Part shown: one piece after another, positions 15,326 through 21,530 of the stretch
Layout: the number at the start of each line of letters is the position of its first letter
How positions within the stretch are numbered: position 1 is the first letter of the stretch
Assembly (NCBI GenBank): GCA_913048145.1
Contig: CAJWVP010000009.1
Span: 1 to 21,530 of the forward strand
From: an uncultured Rhodospirillaceae bacterium
Lineage (GTDB): Bacteria; Pseudomonadota; Alphaproteobacteria; Rhodospirillales; Casp-alpha2
Reading direction: 5' to 3'
Length of the DNA stretch: 21,530 bases
Notes under the pieces: generated by a model
What the model saw: the letters and a program-made list of their open reading frames with translations, nothing else
The model's database searches: none
What the model was told of the DNA's origin: nothing
Made by a program: the position numbers and the translations under genes

Positions 15326-15631
15326 CCCCCGAAGACGCCTCGCATCGACTTGCCGAGCTCTGGAACGCCGACGATACGAACAGCCTAGCGAACGTGTTCG
15401 CCGATGGCGCGGATTTCGTCAACGTGGTGGGTCTCTAGTAGCCACGGTTCATGTTCGCCAGGCCATGCTAGGCCAAATCGCGCCTACCGTTTAACTGGCG
15501 TCGCCGCGCGCCGATATGATGACCTTCATGTTAGAAAACGAAACGCTACCTGGGTTGCCGTCGCCGCCTAGAACTCGGATATTTCCCAGGCAAGGAGATA
15601 AATCTGGCGGGTGATCAGGGGCTTGAACTAG
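15322..15631 (+). pseudogene. decayed SgcJ/EcaC-type NTF2-like (SnoaL/DUF4440) gene
   Basis: The ATG overlaps the previous stop (ATGA) and opens a 38-codon frame, with ASHRLAELWNADDTNSLANV and then ADFVNVVGL. This is the start of an NTF2-like SgcJ/EcaC protein. The family continues WW, and here both Trp codons read TAG TAG (15436-15441), each one base from TGG. After that, family-like pieces appear in shifted frames: HGSCSPGHAR from 15443, ENETLPG downstream, and WRVIRGLN at 15605-15628 before a TAG. The gene is therefore broken by nonsense codons and several indels. The function of the family is loose (small-molecule binding or isomerase-like), so the lost role is unknown. Confidence 0.68.
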
Positions 15632-15677
15632 TCGCCTAAAGTGCGGTTTCATTTTCCAATGGGAAGGATCACGGACA

Positions 15678-16619
15678 ATGACGATCAAGGTGGGGTACCT
15701 ACTACCGACCCGTGAACGGGTCATGGCGGGCGTTCACGAGACCGGGCCTATCCTTGAATTGGCGGAGCGATGCGAGGCGGTTGGCATGGATTCCGTGTGG
15801 CTTGGCGACTCACTCCTCGCGAAGCCGCGACATGATCCGATCACGCTCATGAGCGCCATCGCGGCGCGCACGAAGCGGGTCGAGATCGGCACGGCCGTGA
15901 TGCTACCCATGCTGCGCAATCCAGTCATTCTAGCCCAGCAATTGGCGACTTTGGATCAGATCAGCGAAAGCCGGGTCATTATCGGCATTGGCGTTGGCCA
16001 GGATATCCCGCCCAATCACAAGGAATTCCAGGCCGCTGGCGTGCCATTCGAGAAACGCGTTGGTACCTTACTGGAGGGGTTGCGCCTTTGTCAGGCCCTT
16101 TGGACCGGCGAACCCGTGAATTGGGACGGCCGCTGGACGGTGAAAGATGGCGTGCTGGGCCCCAAACCCTATCGACCCTGTGGGCCGCGCATATGGGGCG
16201 GCGGCGGCGTGACGGGCGCCTTGAAGCGCGCCGCGCGCTATCACGACGGTTGGATGCCTTCGGGCCCCGAGGACAGCGCCGTCTACGCCGAGAAATGGAA
16301 GAAAATCGCCGGATACGCCCGCGATGCAGGCCGGGACCCCTCGGAAATTACCGGATCCGCCTATCTGACCCTTGCCATCGGCGACGACGACGCGGCGGCG
16401 AACGCTCGGATCAACACTTATCTCTCGAACTACTATAACTTGCCCGCCGACAAATTGCGAAAACACCAGGCGACCTTCGCCGGATCTCGGGATGCGGCCA
16501 TCGAATGGTTGCAGGGTTTTGTGGGTGCCGGCGTCACGCATTTCTGCCTGCGCTTTGTCGGCGATCATGATGTGAATATTCCGCTGGCCGCCGACGTGCG
16601 GAAACGGTTAAACGCCTAG
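15678..16619 (+). CDS. LLM-class flavin-dependent oxidoreductase
   Basis: The 313-residue protein has the bacterial-luciferase-like TIM-barrel pattern: VGYLLPTRE at the N-terminus, EAVGMDSVWLGDSLLAKPRHDPITLMSAIAARTKRVEIGTAV-type strand and helix blocks in the first third, and GPRIWGGGGVTGALKRAARYHDGW in the middle. Members use FMN or F420. Which one is used here, and the substrate, cannot be told; annotation as F420-dependent would be an assumption. ATG 15678 has GGAAGGA about 9 nt upstream. The gene stands alone after the decayed NTF2-like gene. Its stop overlaps the stop of the convergent MFS gene by three bases within CCTAGG. Confidence 0.88.
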   Translation: MTIKVGYLLPTRERVMAGVHETGPILELAERCEAVGMDSVWLGDSLLAKPRHDPITLMSAIAARTKRVEIGTAVMLPMLRNPVILAQQLATLDQISESRVIIGIGVGQDIPPNHKEFQAAGVPFEKRVGTLLEGLRLCQALWTGEPVNWDGRWTVKDGVLGPKPYRPCGPRIWGGGGVTGALKRAARYHDGWMPSGPEDSAVYAEKWKKIAGYARDAGRDPSEITGSAYLTLAIGDDDAAANARINTYLSNYYNLPADKLRKHQATFAGSRDAAIEWLQGFVGAGVTHFCLRFVGDHDVNIPLAADVRKRLNA

Positions 16620-17845
16620 GCTAGGCTTCGCTGAGCGCGTATGCGGTTGATCAACAGCCAACCGGCGATGGACATGTTTATCAGGTTGAAGATGATGCCA
16701 TTTAAGAAGGCCATTTCGTAGGAACCGGCTAAGGCTTGGATCTCGCCGGTCATCCACCCCCCAATGGCCATGCCGGCCACCGTCATCATCAATACCAGGC
16801 TGACCCGTGTCGCAGCCTCGCGAGCCGGAAAGTAATCACGCACTATCAACGCGTAGCTAGGCACGATGCCGCCTTGCGCCAGGCCGAAAAAGGCGGCAAC
16901 CAGGTAGAGTTGATAGAGCCCGTCAAAGGGCAGGAACAGAAACAAGGCTAGGCATTGCGCTACTGTACCTATCATCAGCGTTCCCAATCCACCAATCTTA
17001 TCCGCAATCATGCCGAATGCGACCCGGCTGACTACGCCAAAGCCAAGCATCAAAGATAGCATTTCCGCCCCCCGTTGGGCTCCGTAGCCAAGGTCCACGC
17101 AGTAGGCGACGATATGGACCTGTGGCATGGACATTGCGATGCAGCATGCTAAGCCAGCGATACCCAAAAGGAATTGCAGCGTGCCTGAGGATACGGGAAG
17201 GGTTTGTGCAGCCATGGGTGTTTCATGGGCGTCCGCCGTTTCCGTTTCCGGCGGCGGTCGGCGCATGATAAAGGCCATCGGGATCATAATGACACAACAG
17301 GTGACGGCAATACCGACGTAGGCTTGTCGCCAACCAAATTCGTCAATAGCGAACTGCATGATCGGCGGCCATACGGCGCCAGATATGTAATTCCCGCTGG
17401 CGACGATGGCGACCGCGATGCCTCGGCGACGTTGAAACCACATGGTCACATCAGCAACCAACGGCCCAAGAAACGCCGACCCGCCCAACATGCCAATCAG
17501 CAACGCCTGTACCGCGACGAATTGCCAGAGGTTTTGGGCTTGCGCCGCCAGCGCGTACCCGATGCCAAGCATAACAGTACCCAGCAATAAGGGGATCGTG
17601 ATACCAAAACGATCTGAGATTCGGCCCATAAAGATGCCGCCCAGGGCAAACCCCCCCATGGTTGCGAAGTACGGCACTGAGGCGTCGCCACGGTCGATGG
17701 CGAACTCTGCCTCGATCGCCGGCAGAACGACAACCGAAGACCACAGAGAGATGCCGCCTACCGTGCTGAGGATCAGTGCGATTCCGAGGCGAAACCACGC
17801 GTAGGTACCGTCTATCAAGACCGAAGTATGATTTGGCGCTTTCAT
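16616..17845 (-). CDS. MFS transporter, monocarboxylate/OFA-like
   Basis: About 409 residues with twelve predicted membrane helices. It opens with WFRLGIALILSTVGGISLWSSVVVLPAIEAEF. The loop 2-3 motif GRISDRFG fits the MFS signature, and a second half-motif ADKIGGLG is seen near the middle. The overall pattern resembles MCT/OFA-type carriers for organic acids; the substrate is inferred only. I prefer ATG 17845 because the first helix follows at a normal distance. An open frame continues up to a TTG at 17974, but its 43 extra residues look non-coding and overlap the previous gene. No strong ribosome binding site is seen at 17845. It lies 121 nt downstream of the MmgE/PrpD gene and may be co-expressed with it. 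Confidence 0.9.
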   Translation of the reverse strand: MKAPNHTSVLIDGTYAWFRLGIALILSTVGGISLWSSVVVLPAIEAEFAIDRGDASVPYFATMGGFALGGIFMGRISDRFGITIPLLLGTVMLGIGYALAAQAQNLWQFVAVQALLIGMLGGSAFLGPLVADVTMWFQRRRGIAVAIVASGNYISGAVWPPIMQFAIDEFGWRQAYVGIAVTCCVIMIPMAFIMRRPPPETETADAHETPMAAQTLPVSSGTLQFLLGIAGLACCIAMSMPQVHIVAYCVDLGYGAQRGAEMLSLMLGFGVVSRVAFGMIADKIGGLGTLMIGTVAQCLALFLFLPFDGLYQLYLVAAFFGLAQGGIVPSYALIVRDYFPAREAATRVSLVLMMTVAGMAIGGWMTGEIQALAGSYEMAFLNGIIFNLINMSIAGWLLINRIRAQRSLA

Positions 17846-17966
17846 GGCGGCACTGTTTCTCACGGCGCCATCCGGGGCAAGCGGAGAATTATTCTTGAGG
17901 GGTATATATAATGCTGAGGCGATATGGCCCGGGGATAGACGGGTGCCCTTTGAAGGAAACTCTTTT

Positions 17967-19331
17967 CTATTCAACCGATTTCATCAGAGCATCGATGTTA
18001 TTCTGGTTTTCTAAATCTCTCACTAAGTTGATCGTAGTCGTGGCACGGTCCTGGCCGATTACTGGATTTGCAAGACGAGTAAACTTATCTATTAAGCGGG
18101 CTTCCTGAGCGTCCAAATCGGTTGCTGGCAAACCCACATCTGCTGTGGTTGATAGTTCTCTGCCATTTATAAGTTTGATATTGAGTTCTGCAGCATATCG
18201 ATTGTCCATGGCAGTGGCGTTTACATCGACTTTCCGCCTGAGTGCTTTCAAATCGTCGCGGGAAGCGATTTCATCCGTATATGCGTTATCGTCGCTCGTA
18301 TCCAAACCACTGAGCGCCATTGCGATGCAGTGACGGATAGAAAACTTTACCTCTAGGCCCGTTCTGGGTTCTGGGATATCGCATACGGAGCGGTGTCCAG
18401 GAGCAACGTGGGTGCTAATTGTAGCAATATCAGCTGGTGTGAACTCGTATTGATCACGAAGCGAATTGGCAGCCTCTATGCTGGAATGGATAAGATAACA
18501 GGCCGCGTGATACTTAAAGAGGTTCTGTTCAACAGCGTATAAGGCGTTTGCATTGGGTCGGATTGGCAACGGTGTGAATTCTGTCGACTGGGTGAGACCA
18601 AAACCTTGGACGCATTCCAGGACGTCGTTGCGGCTGGTAAAGCCTCTTCCCGCCCAGCGGGCTGCCATGAGGCCATTCATAGCTGCCTTGCCCGCATGTA
18701 AGGGTTTGCACATTGTTCCAAACATGGACTTTAAGCCTGCGGCCTGAGTGCCAGCAATACCGATGGCCATGGTGGCCTGATTGGCATTCAAACCCAGTAG
18801 GCGTGACGCGCCAGCCGCCGCACCGAAGGAGCCAACGGTCGCCGTAGCATGCCAGCCATGATCATAGTGGGCCAAACCCATCATTTCGCCAATCAGGCAT
18901 TCCACTTCATAACCTACACAAAAGGCTTCTAATAGGTCCCGGCCTGAAGCTCCATTCTGCTCCGCTATGGCTAAGAGAGCTGGTACGACGGGAACGGTTG
19001 GATGGCCATGCAGACGCTTATTCACATCGTCGTAATCGAGCGCGTGTGAGGCAGCCCCGTTAATCATGGCGGCGAAGCTTTGAGTGGTACGGGTACCGCG
19101 GCCGACAAGGGGCGATTGCCCTGATTCGCCGGTGGAAATTGCGTCATCGACTAGAATATCGACCAATGGGTCGTTGGAGCCGGCGAGAGTGACGCCGAGC
19201 CAGTCTAACAGGCAGTGTTTCGCCCAACGGATGGGGACTGCGCCCAATTCGGCACCATCGAAGGACGCGATCCAATCTCCAATCTCACGGGTCGGCGCTT
19301 CTGTCGCGTTGGTGGAGTTACTGTCTGGCAT
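17967..19331 (-). CDS. MmgE/PrpD family protein
   Basis: The 454-residue protein belongs to the family of 2-methylcitrate dehydratase (PrpD), MmgE and cis-aconitate decarboxylase. Family blocks visible are HCLLDWLGVTLAGS, INGAASHALDYDDVNKRLHGHP, HGWHATATVGSFGAAAGASRLLGL and KPLHAGKAAMNGLMAA. Such enzymes act on tri- or dicarboxylic acids, usually dehydrating or decarboxylating; which reaction applies here is open. I chose ATG 19331, with GAGG 7 nt upstream; the frame is open further to a TTG at 19367 with two more ATGs between. Base composition here is lower in GC than in the imu operon. It is flanked by a crotonase gene upstream and an MFS gene downstream on the same strand. No prpB or prpC is present, so a standard methylcitrate operon is unlikely. 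Confidence 0.88.
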   Translation of the reverse strand: MPDSNSTNATEAPTREIGDWIASFDGAELGAVPIRWAKHCLLDWLGVTLAGSNDPLVDILVDDAISTGESGQSPLVGRGTRTTQSFAAMINGAASHALDYDDVNKRLHGHPTVPVVPALLAIAEQNGASGRDLLEAFCVGYEVECLIGEMMGLAHYDHGWHATATVGSFGAAAGASRLLGLNANQATMAIGIAGTQAAGLKSMFGTMCKPLHAGKAAMNGLMAARWAGRGFTSRNDVLECVQGFGLTQSTEFTPLPIRPNANALYAVEQNLFKYHAACYLIHSSIEAANSLRDQYEFTPADIATISTHVAPGHRSVCDIPEPRTGLEVKFSIRHCIAMALSGLDTSDDNAYTDEIASRDDLKALRRKVDVNATAMDNRYAAELNIKLINGRELSTTADVGLPATDLDAQEARLIDKFTRLANPVIGQDRATTTINLVRDLENQNNIDALMKSVE

Positions 19332-19608
19332 TAAGTGCCTCGTCATGTAGGGCATGGAGAGAATCAATTTTAGGGGAAAGCTAGGTTCGAGTGCAATTGA
19401 TCATAGGTAATTACACGTGACGAAAATGTTTTTCATGCAGATAGTGCATTGAACGAACTGGGCTTTGATACACTGTGTGCTGCCCGGGGAAATATGCGCG
19501 ACTAGGTTCTCAGTAAGCCCACTGGTAGCAAATAATGTTTATTACCGGCAGATATTGCGCGCACGTCTCTGATTAGTGCTTCTGATGCATCGATGCCGTG
19601 CGGTTAGT
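19332..19608. other. 277-nt intergenic region between the crotonase and MmgE/PrpD genes
   Basis: I see no convincing reading frame here. The region is AT-richer than its surroundings and holds an 8-bp palindrome GTAATTAC at 19407-19414 and an imperfect inverted repeat GGTAGCAAA-N5-TTTATTACC at 19524-19546 (7 of 9 pairs). It probably contains the promoter of the MmgE/PrpD gene. No terminator with a T-run was found. Confidence 0.4.
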
Positions 19609-20403
19609 TCATGAACCTGAGTACCATTGTGCGTCGCGCTTTTCTTCGAAGGACCTGAGGCCCTCGGCGGCTTCGTCCGTGCGTCGCTTTCGAGCATGAT
19701 CGCGCGCGAGCTCCAGGGCGAGATCGTCATCGATTGCCAAGTTAGAGGTATCGAAAATGATTTGCTTGGTGTCTGCAATGGCGTCAGGTCCGTTCTTCAA
19801 GATGGAGTCGATAACCGGTGCGGCGGCTGCTTCCAACTCGCCTGTTGCACAAACTTCATGGACCAGTCCCAGAGCCTGCGCCATCCGCGCATCGAAGCGC
19901 TCGCCCGTGATCGCGTATCGACGGAGATTACGGGTTCCCATAGCAGCCGCAAGTTGCGGCAGGATAGGACCCGCGTGCAGACCCCATCGAACTTCTGCGA
20001 TGGAGAAAAAAGCGTCCTCCGAGGCGATAACGATATCGCAGGCTGCTGCGATCCCTGTACCACCGCCGATGCATGCGCCATGCACCAAGGCGATCGTCGG
20101 TTTGGGGCATAAATCCAGAAATCGAACCGCATCCGTGGTGTTTTTTGAAACAACCAGATTGTCAGTGTCTGAACGTGCTGAGATTTCATTGATCCATTTC
20201 AAGTCGGCGCCGGCCTGGAAATGCCTGCCCTTTCCGCGAAGCACGATCACCCGAACCTTGGGGTCGGTGGCCAATGTTTTTACACCATTCAAAAGAGCAT
20301 CAATGACCTCACCATTGTAGGCGTTGTTAACGTTGGGGCGATTGATCGAGACGGTGGCAACGCCGCGGGCGTCTATATCGCAGAGGACGACGGGTTCAGA
20401 CAT
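19609..20403 (-). CDS. enoyl-CoA hydratase/isomerase (crotonase) family protein
   Basis: The protein has 264 residues, normal for the family. The oxyanion-hole segments are HFQAGADLKWI (61-71) and HGACIGGGTGIAAACDIVIA (108-127). Glu137 in AEVRWGL stands at the first catalytic Glu of enoyl-CoA hydratase. At the second Glu position (six residues before the Gly of ITGER) there is Arg162. The layout from 137 to 171, ending in GERFDA, resembles methylglutaconyl-CoA hydratase-like (LiuC/GnyH) proteins, but the exact substrate is uncertain. It should act in the cytoplasm on an acyl-CoA in fatty acid or branched amino acid breakdown. ATG 20403 has AGGAG 8 nt upstream. It diverges from the Nudix gene and lies 277 nt upstream of the MmgE/PrpD gene. 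Confidence 0.9.
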   Translation of the reverse strand: MSEPVVLCDIDARGVATVSINRPNVNNAYNGEVIDALLNGVKTLATDPKVRVIVLRGKGRHFQAGADLKWINEISARSDTDNLVVSKNTTDAVRFLDLCPKPTIALVHGACIGGGTGIAAACDIVIASEDAFFSIAEVRWGLHAGPILPQLAAAMGTRNLRRYAITGERFDARMAQALGLVHEVCATGELEAAAAPVIDSILKNGPDAIADTKQIIFDTSNLAIDDDLALELARDHARKRRTDEAAEGLRSFEEKRDAQWYSGS

Positions 20404-20492
20404 GGGGCAAGCTCCTGTTGTTCAATGGAGATAAACTTGTAGCCCGCAGGGTTTGCCTGGACAAACTCAAGCCGACGCCGCACATATGACAA

Positions 20493-21143
20493 ATGGACAA
20501 GAAACCTGCGTTGAGCGTCTCTGACGTTAATCTGATCCGCAAGGAAACGACCCATCAGGGGTACTTTCGCATTGATCATTATCATCTGCGTCATCGGCAA
20601 TTCGTTGGCGCCATGGGGCCGGAGATCAGTCGAGAGATCTTTGAACGCGGCCATGCGGCGGCTGTCCTGATGTATGACCCGGATATGGACCTTCTTGTAT
20701 TTATCGAACAGTTCCGCCCGGGTGCCTACGCCGCGCTGTCCTCGCCTTGGTACAACGAGGACCAGTCGCCATGGCTCGTCGAGATTGTTGCCGGCATTAT
20801 TGAGGACGGTGAGGATCCCGCAGACGTGGTTCGCCGTGAAGCCATTGAGGAAGCCGGTTGCCCGGTCGATGAGTTGGAACTCATCTCCCACTATCTGGTG
20901 ACCCCGGGCGGGTCATCAGAATCCATGTTTTCCTATTGCGGCAGGGTCGACGCATCCGATGTGCGAGGGTTCCACGGCCTGGCCGAGGAAGGTGAAGACA
21001 TCCGGGCTTTCACCATGACCCCTGAAGACGCCTTCAAAGCCGTTGAGATGGGCAGTATTCAGAACTCCATGACTATCATCCCGGTCCTGTGGTTTCGCCA
21101 CAACCGCGAGCGTTTGCGCGAAAAATGGCGGCGTGTGCCCTAG
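20493..21143 (+). CDS. Nudix hydrolase, ADP-ribose pyrophosphatase-like
   Basis: A 216-residue Nudix protein. The box GX5EX7REUXEEXGU is matched fully at residues 101-123 (G101, E107, R115-E116, E119, E120, G122). The surrounding sequence, with FIEQFRPGAYA before the box and ISHYLVTPGGSSE after it, fits the NudF/ADP-ribose pyrophosphatase group, which hydrolyses ADP-ribose to AMP and ribose 5-phosphate with Mg2+. The UPxVE-like core and the length agree with NudF. ATG 20493 lacks a strong ribosome binding site. It is divergent from the crotonase gene (89 nt) and is followed after 85 AT-rich nt by cysK. NAD(P)HX repair (nnr) elsewhere in the window also deals with damaged nucleotide cofactors, but the genes are far apart. 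Confidence 0.9.
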   Translation: MDKKPALSVSDVNLIRKETTHQGYFRIDHYHLRHRQFVGAMGPEISREIFERGHAAAVLMYDPDMDLLVFIEQFRPGAYAALSSPWYNEDQSPWLVEIVAGIIEDGEDPADVVRREAIEEAGCPVDELELISHYLVTPGGSSESMFSYCGRVDASDVRGFHGLAEEGEDIRAFTMTPEDAFKAVEMGSIQNSMTIIPVLWFRHNRERLREKWRRVP

Positions 21144-21228
21144 ATCGGACGCCGCTTGAACTGGAAGTTGAGGCGACCTATCTTCCAAATTATTAAATCT
21201 TCTAATTTAACTTCTTCGGAAAGTAATT

Positions 21229-21530
21229 ATGGATATTCGCAAGGGTTTCGTCGGCTCCGTCGGCAACACGCCACTGATCCGCTTGAATAAATTGTCCGAT
21301 GAGACGGGCTGTGAGATCTTGGGCAAGGCCGAATTCCTGAACCCCGGATGCTCCGTCAAGGATCGCGCTGCGCTGTTCATCATTAAGGACGCGGAGGAAC
21401 GCGGCGTTCTGAAGCCAGGTGGGCATATCGTCGAGGGCACGGCCGGCAATACGGGCATCGGTCTGGCTTTGGTGGCTAACGCTAGTGGCTACAAAACCAC
21501 AATCGTTATTCCGGAAACCCAGAGCCAAGA
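21229..21530 (+). CDS. cysK: cysteine synthase A, 3' end missing
   Basis: The first 100 codons of a PLP-dependent O-acetylserine sulfhydrylase are present; the gene runs off the window. The N-terminal segment VGNTPLIRLNKL, the PLP-lysine block NPGCSVKDRAA (Lys44) and the substrate loop EGTAGNTGIGLALVA (TAGNTG at 71-76) are all present. It would make cysteine from O-acetylserine and sulfide. Where most members have Gly after NPG there is Cys41. ATG 21229 has GGAAAG about 6 nt upstream. The 85 nt before it, after the Nudix gene, are AT-rich and may hold a promoter. The symbol rests on family resemblance; cysM-type relatives cannot be fully excluded from the N-terminus alone. Confidence 0.88.
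   Translation, partial: MDIRKGFVGSVGNTPLIRLNKLSDETGCEILGKAEFLNPGCSVKDRAALFIIKDAEERGVLKPGGHIVEGTAGNTGIGLALVANASGYKTTIVIPETQSQ

Noticed and set aside
15436..15441. TAG recoding (amber read as an amino acid) to explain TAG TAG
   Set aside because: TAG is used as a normal stop by intact genes in the window, such as the LLM and MFS genes, and the remnant also has frameshifts.
17846..17974. N-terminal extension of the MFS protein from TTG 17974
   Set aside because: It overlaps the end of the preceding gene, adds 43 non-membrane residues before helix 1, and ATG 17845 is a normal start for the family.
20451..20466. GTTTG-N6-CAAAC inverted repeat between the crotonase and Nudix genes
   Set aside because: Only five pairs, no extension, and expected by chance in a sequence of this length.
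1..21530. CRISPR array, tRNA, integrase, transposase or toxin-antitoxin pair
   Set aside because: I scanned both strands and saw no regular spaced repeats, tRNA-like cloverleaf, or motifs of mobile-element genes; the small genes seen do not form a recognisable toxin-antitoxin pair.

Overview
The window reads as chromosomal DNA of a moderately GC-rich alphaproteobacterium. The best clue is a direct repeat GAAC-N7-GAAC, the alphaproteobacterial form of the LexA (SOS) box, upstream of an imuA-imuB-dnaE2 mutagenesis operon. No rRNA, tRNA, CRISPR array, insertion sequence or phage gene is visible. Both ends cut through genes: an alpha/beta hydrolase on the left and a cysteine synthase on the right.

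Left part (1-3809, all minus strand): a beta-propeller LVIVD-repeat protein, a type I Baeyer-Villiger monooxygenase with a TTG start, and an HSL-family esterase/hydrolase. The last two form the classic pair for ketone breakdown (ketone to ester, ester to acid plus alcohol). The propeller protein carries five histidines at equivalent blade positions, which suggests an axial metal site. Next (3954-7371, minus) is a compact run of nnr (NAD(P)HX repair), malonyl-CoA decarboxylase and a small one-helix membrane protein of unknown function. A dadA-type D-amino acid dehydrogenase (7499-8821, plus) diverges from nnr across a short region with two inverted repeats.

Middle (9389-15325): a LexA-controlled region drives imuA, imuB and dnaE2, the error-prone translesion cassette. 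An 80-codon gene of unknown function with a strong ribosome binding site diverges from the same control region, and an 88-codon gene follows dnaE2. imuA runs 179 nt into imuB in another frame, which is unusual. On each side of this block is a decayed small gene: a 2-hydroxychromene-2-carboxylate isomerase-like remnant (8808-9115) and an SgcJ/EcaC NTF2-like remnant (15322-15631). Both carry in-frame stops and frameshifts.

Right part: an LLM-class flavin oxidoreductase (plus) meets an MFS transporter (minus) tail to tail, with their stop codons overlapping. The MFS gene lies downstream of an MmgE/PrpD-family gene and a crotonase-family gene on the same strand, which suggests a small uptake and acyl-CoA/organic acid catabolic group. 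A Nudix ADP-ribose pyrophosphatase-like gene and the start of cysK close the window. Most genes are familiar enzymes. I found no clear new multi-gene system. The items most worth a second look are the SOS-flanking small genes, the imuA/imuB overlap, the His-bearing propeller, the structured nnr/dadA intergenic region and the two decaying genes.
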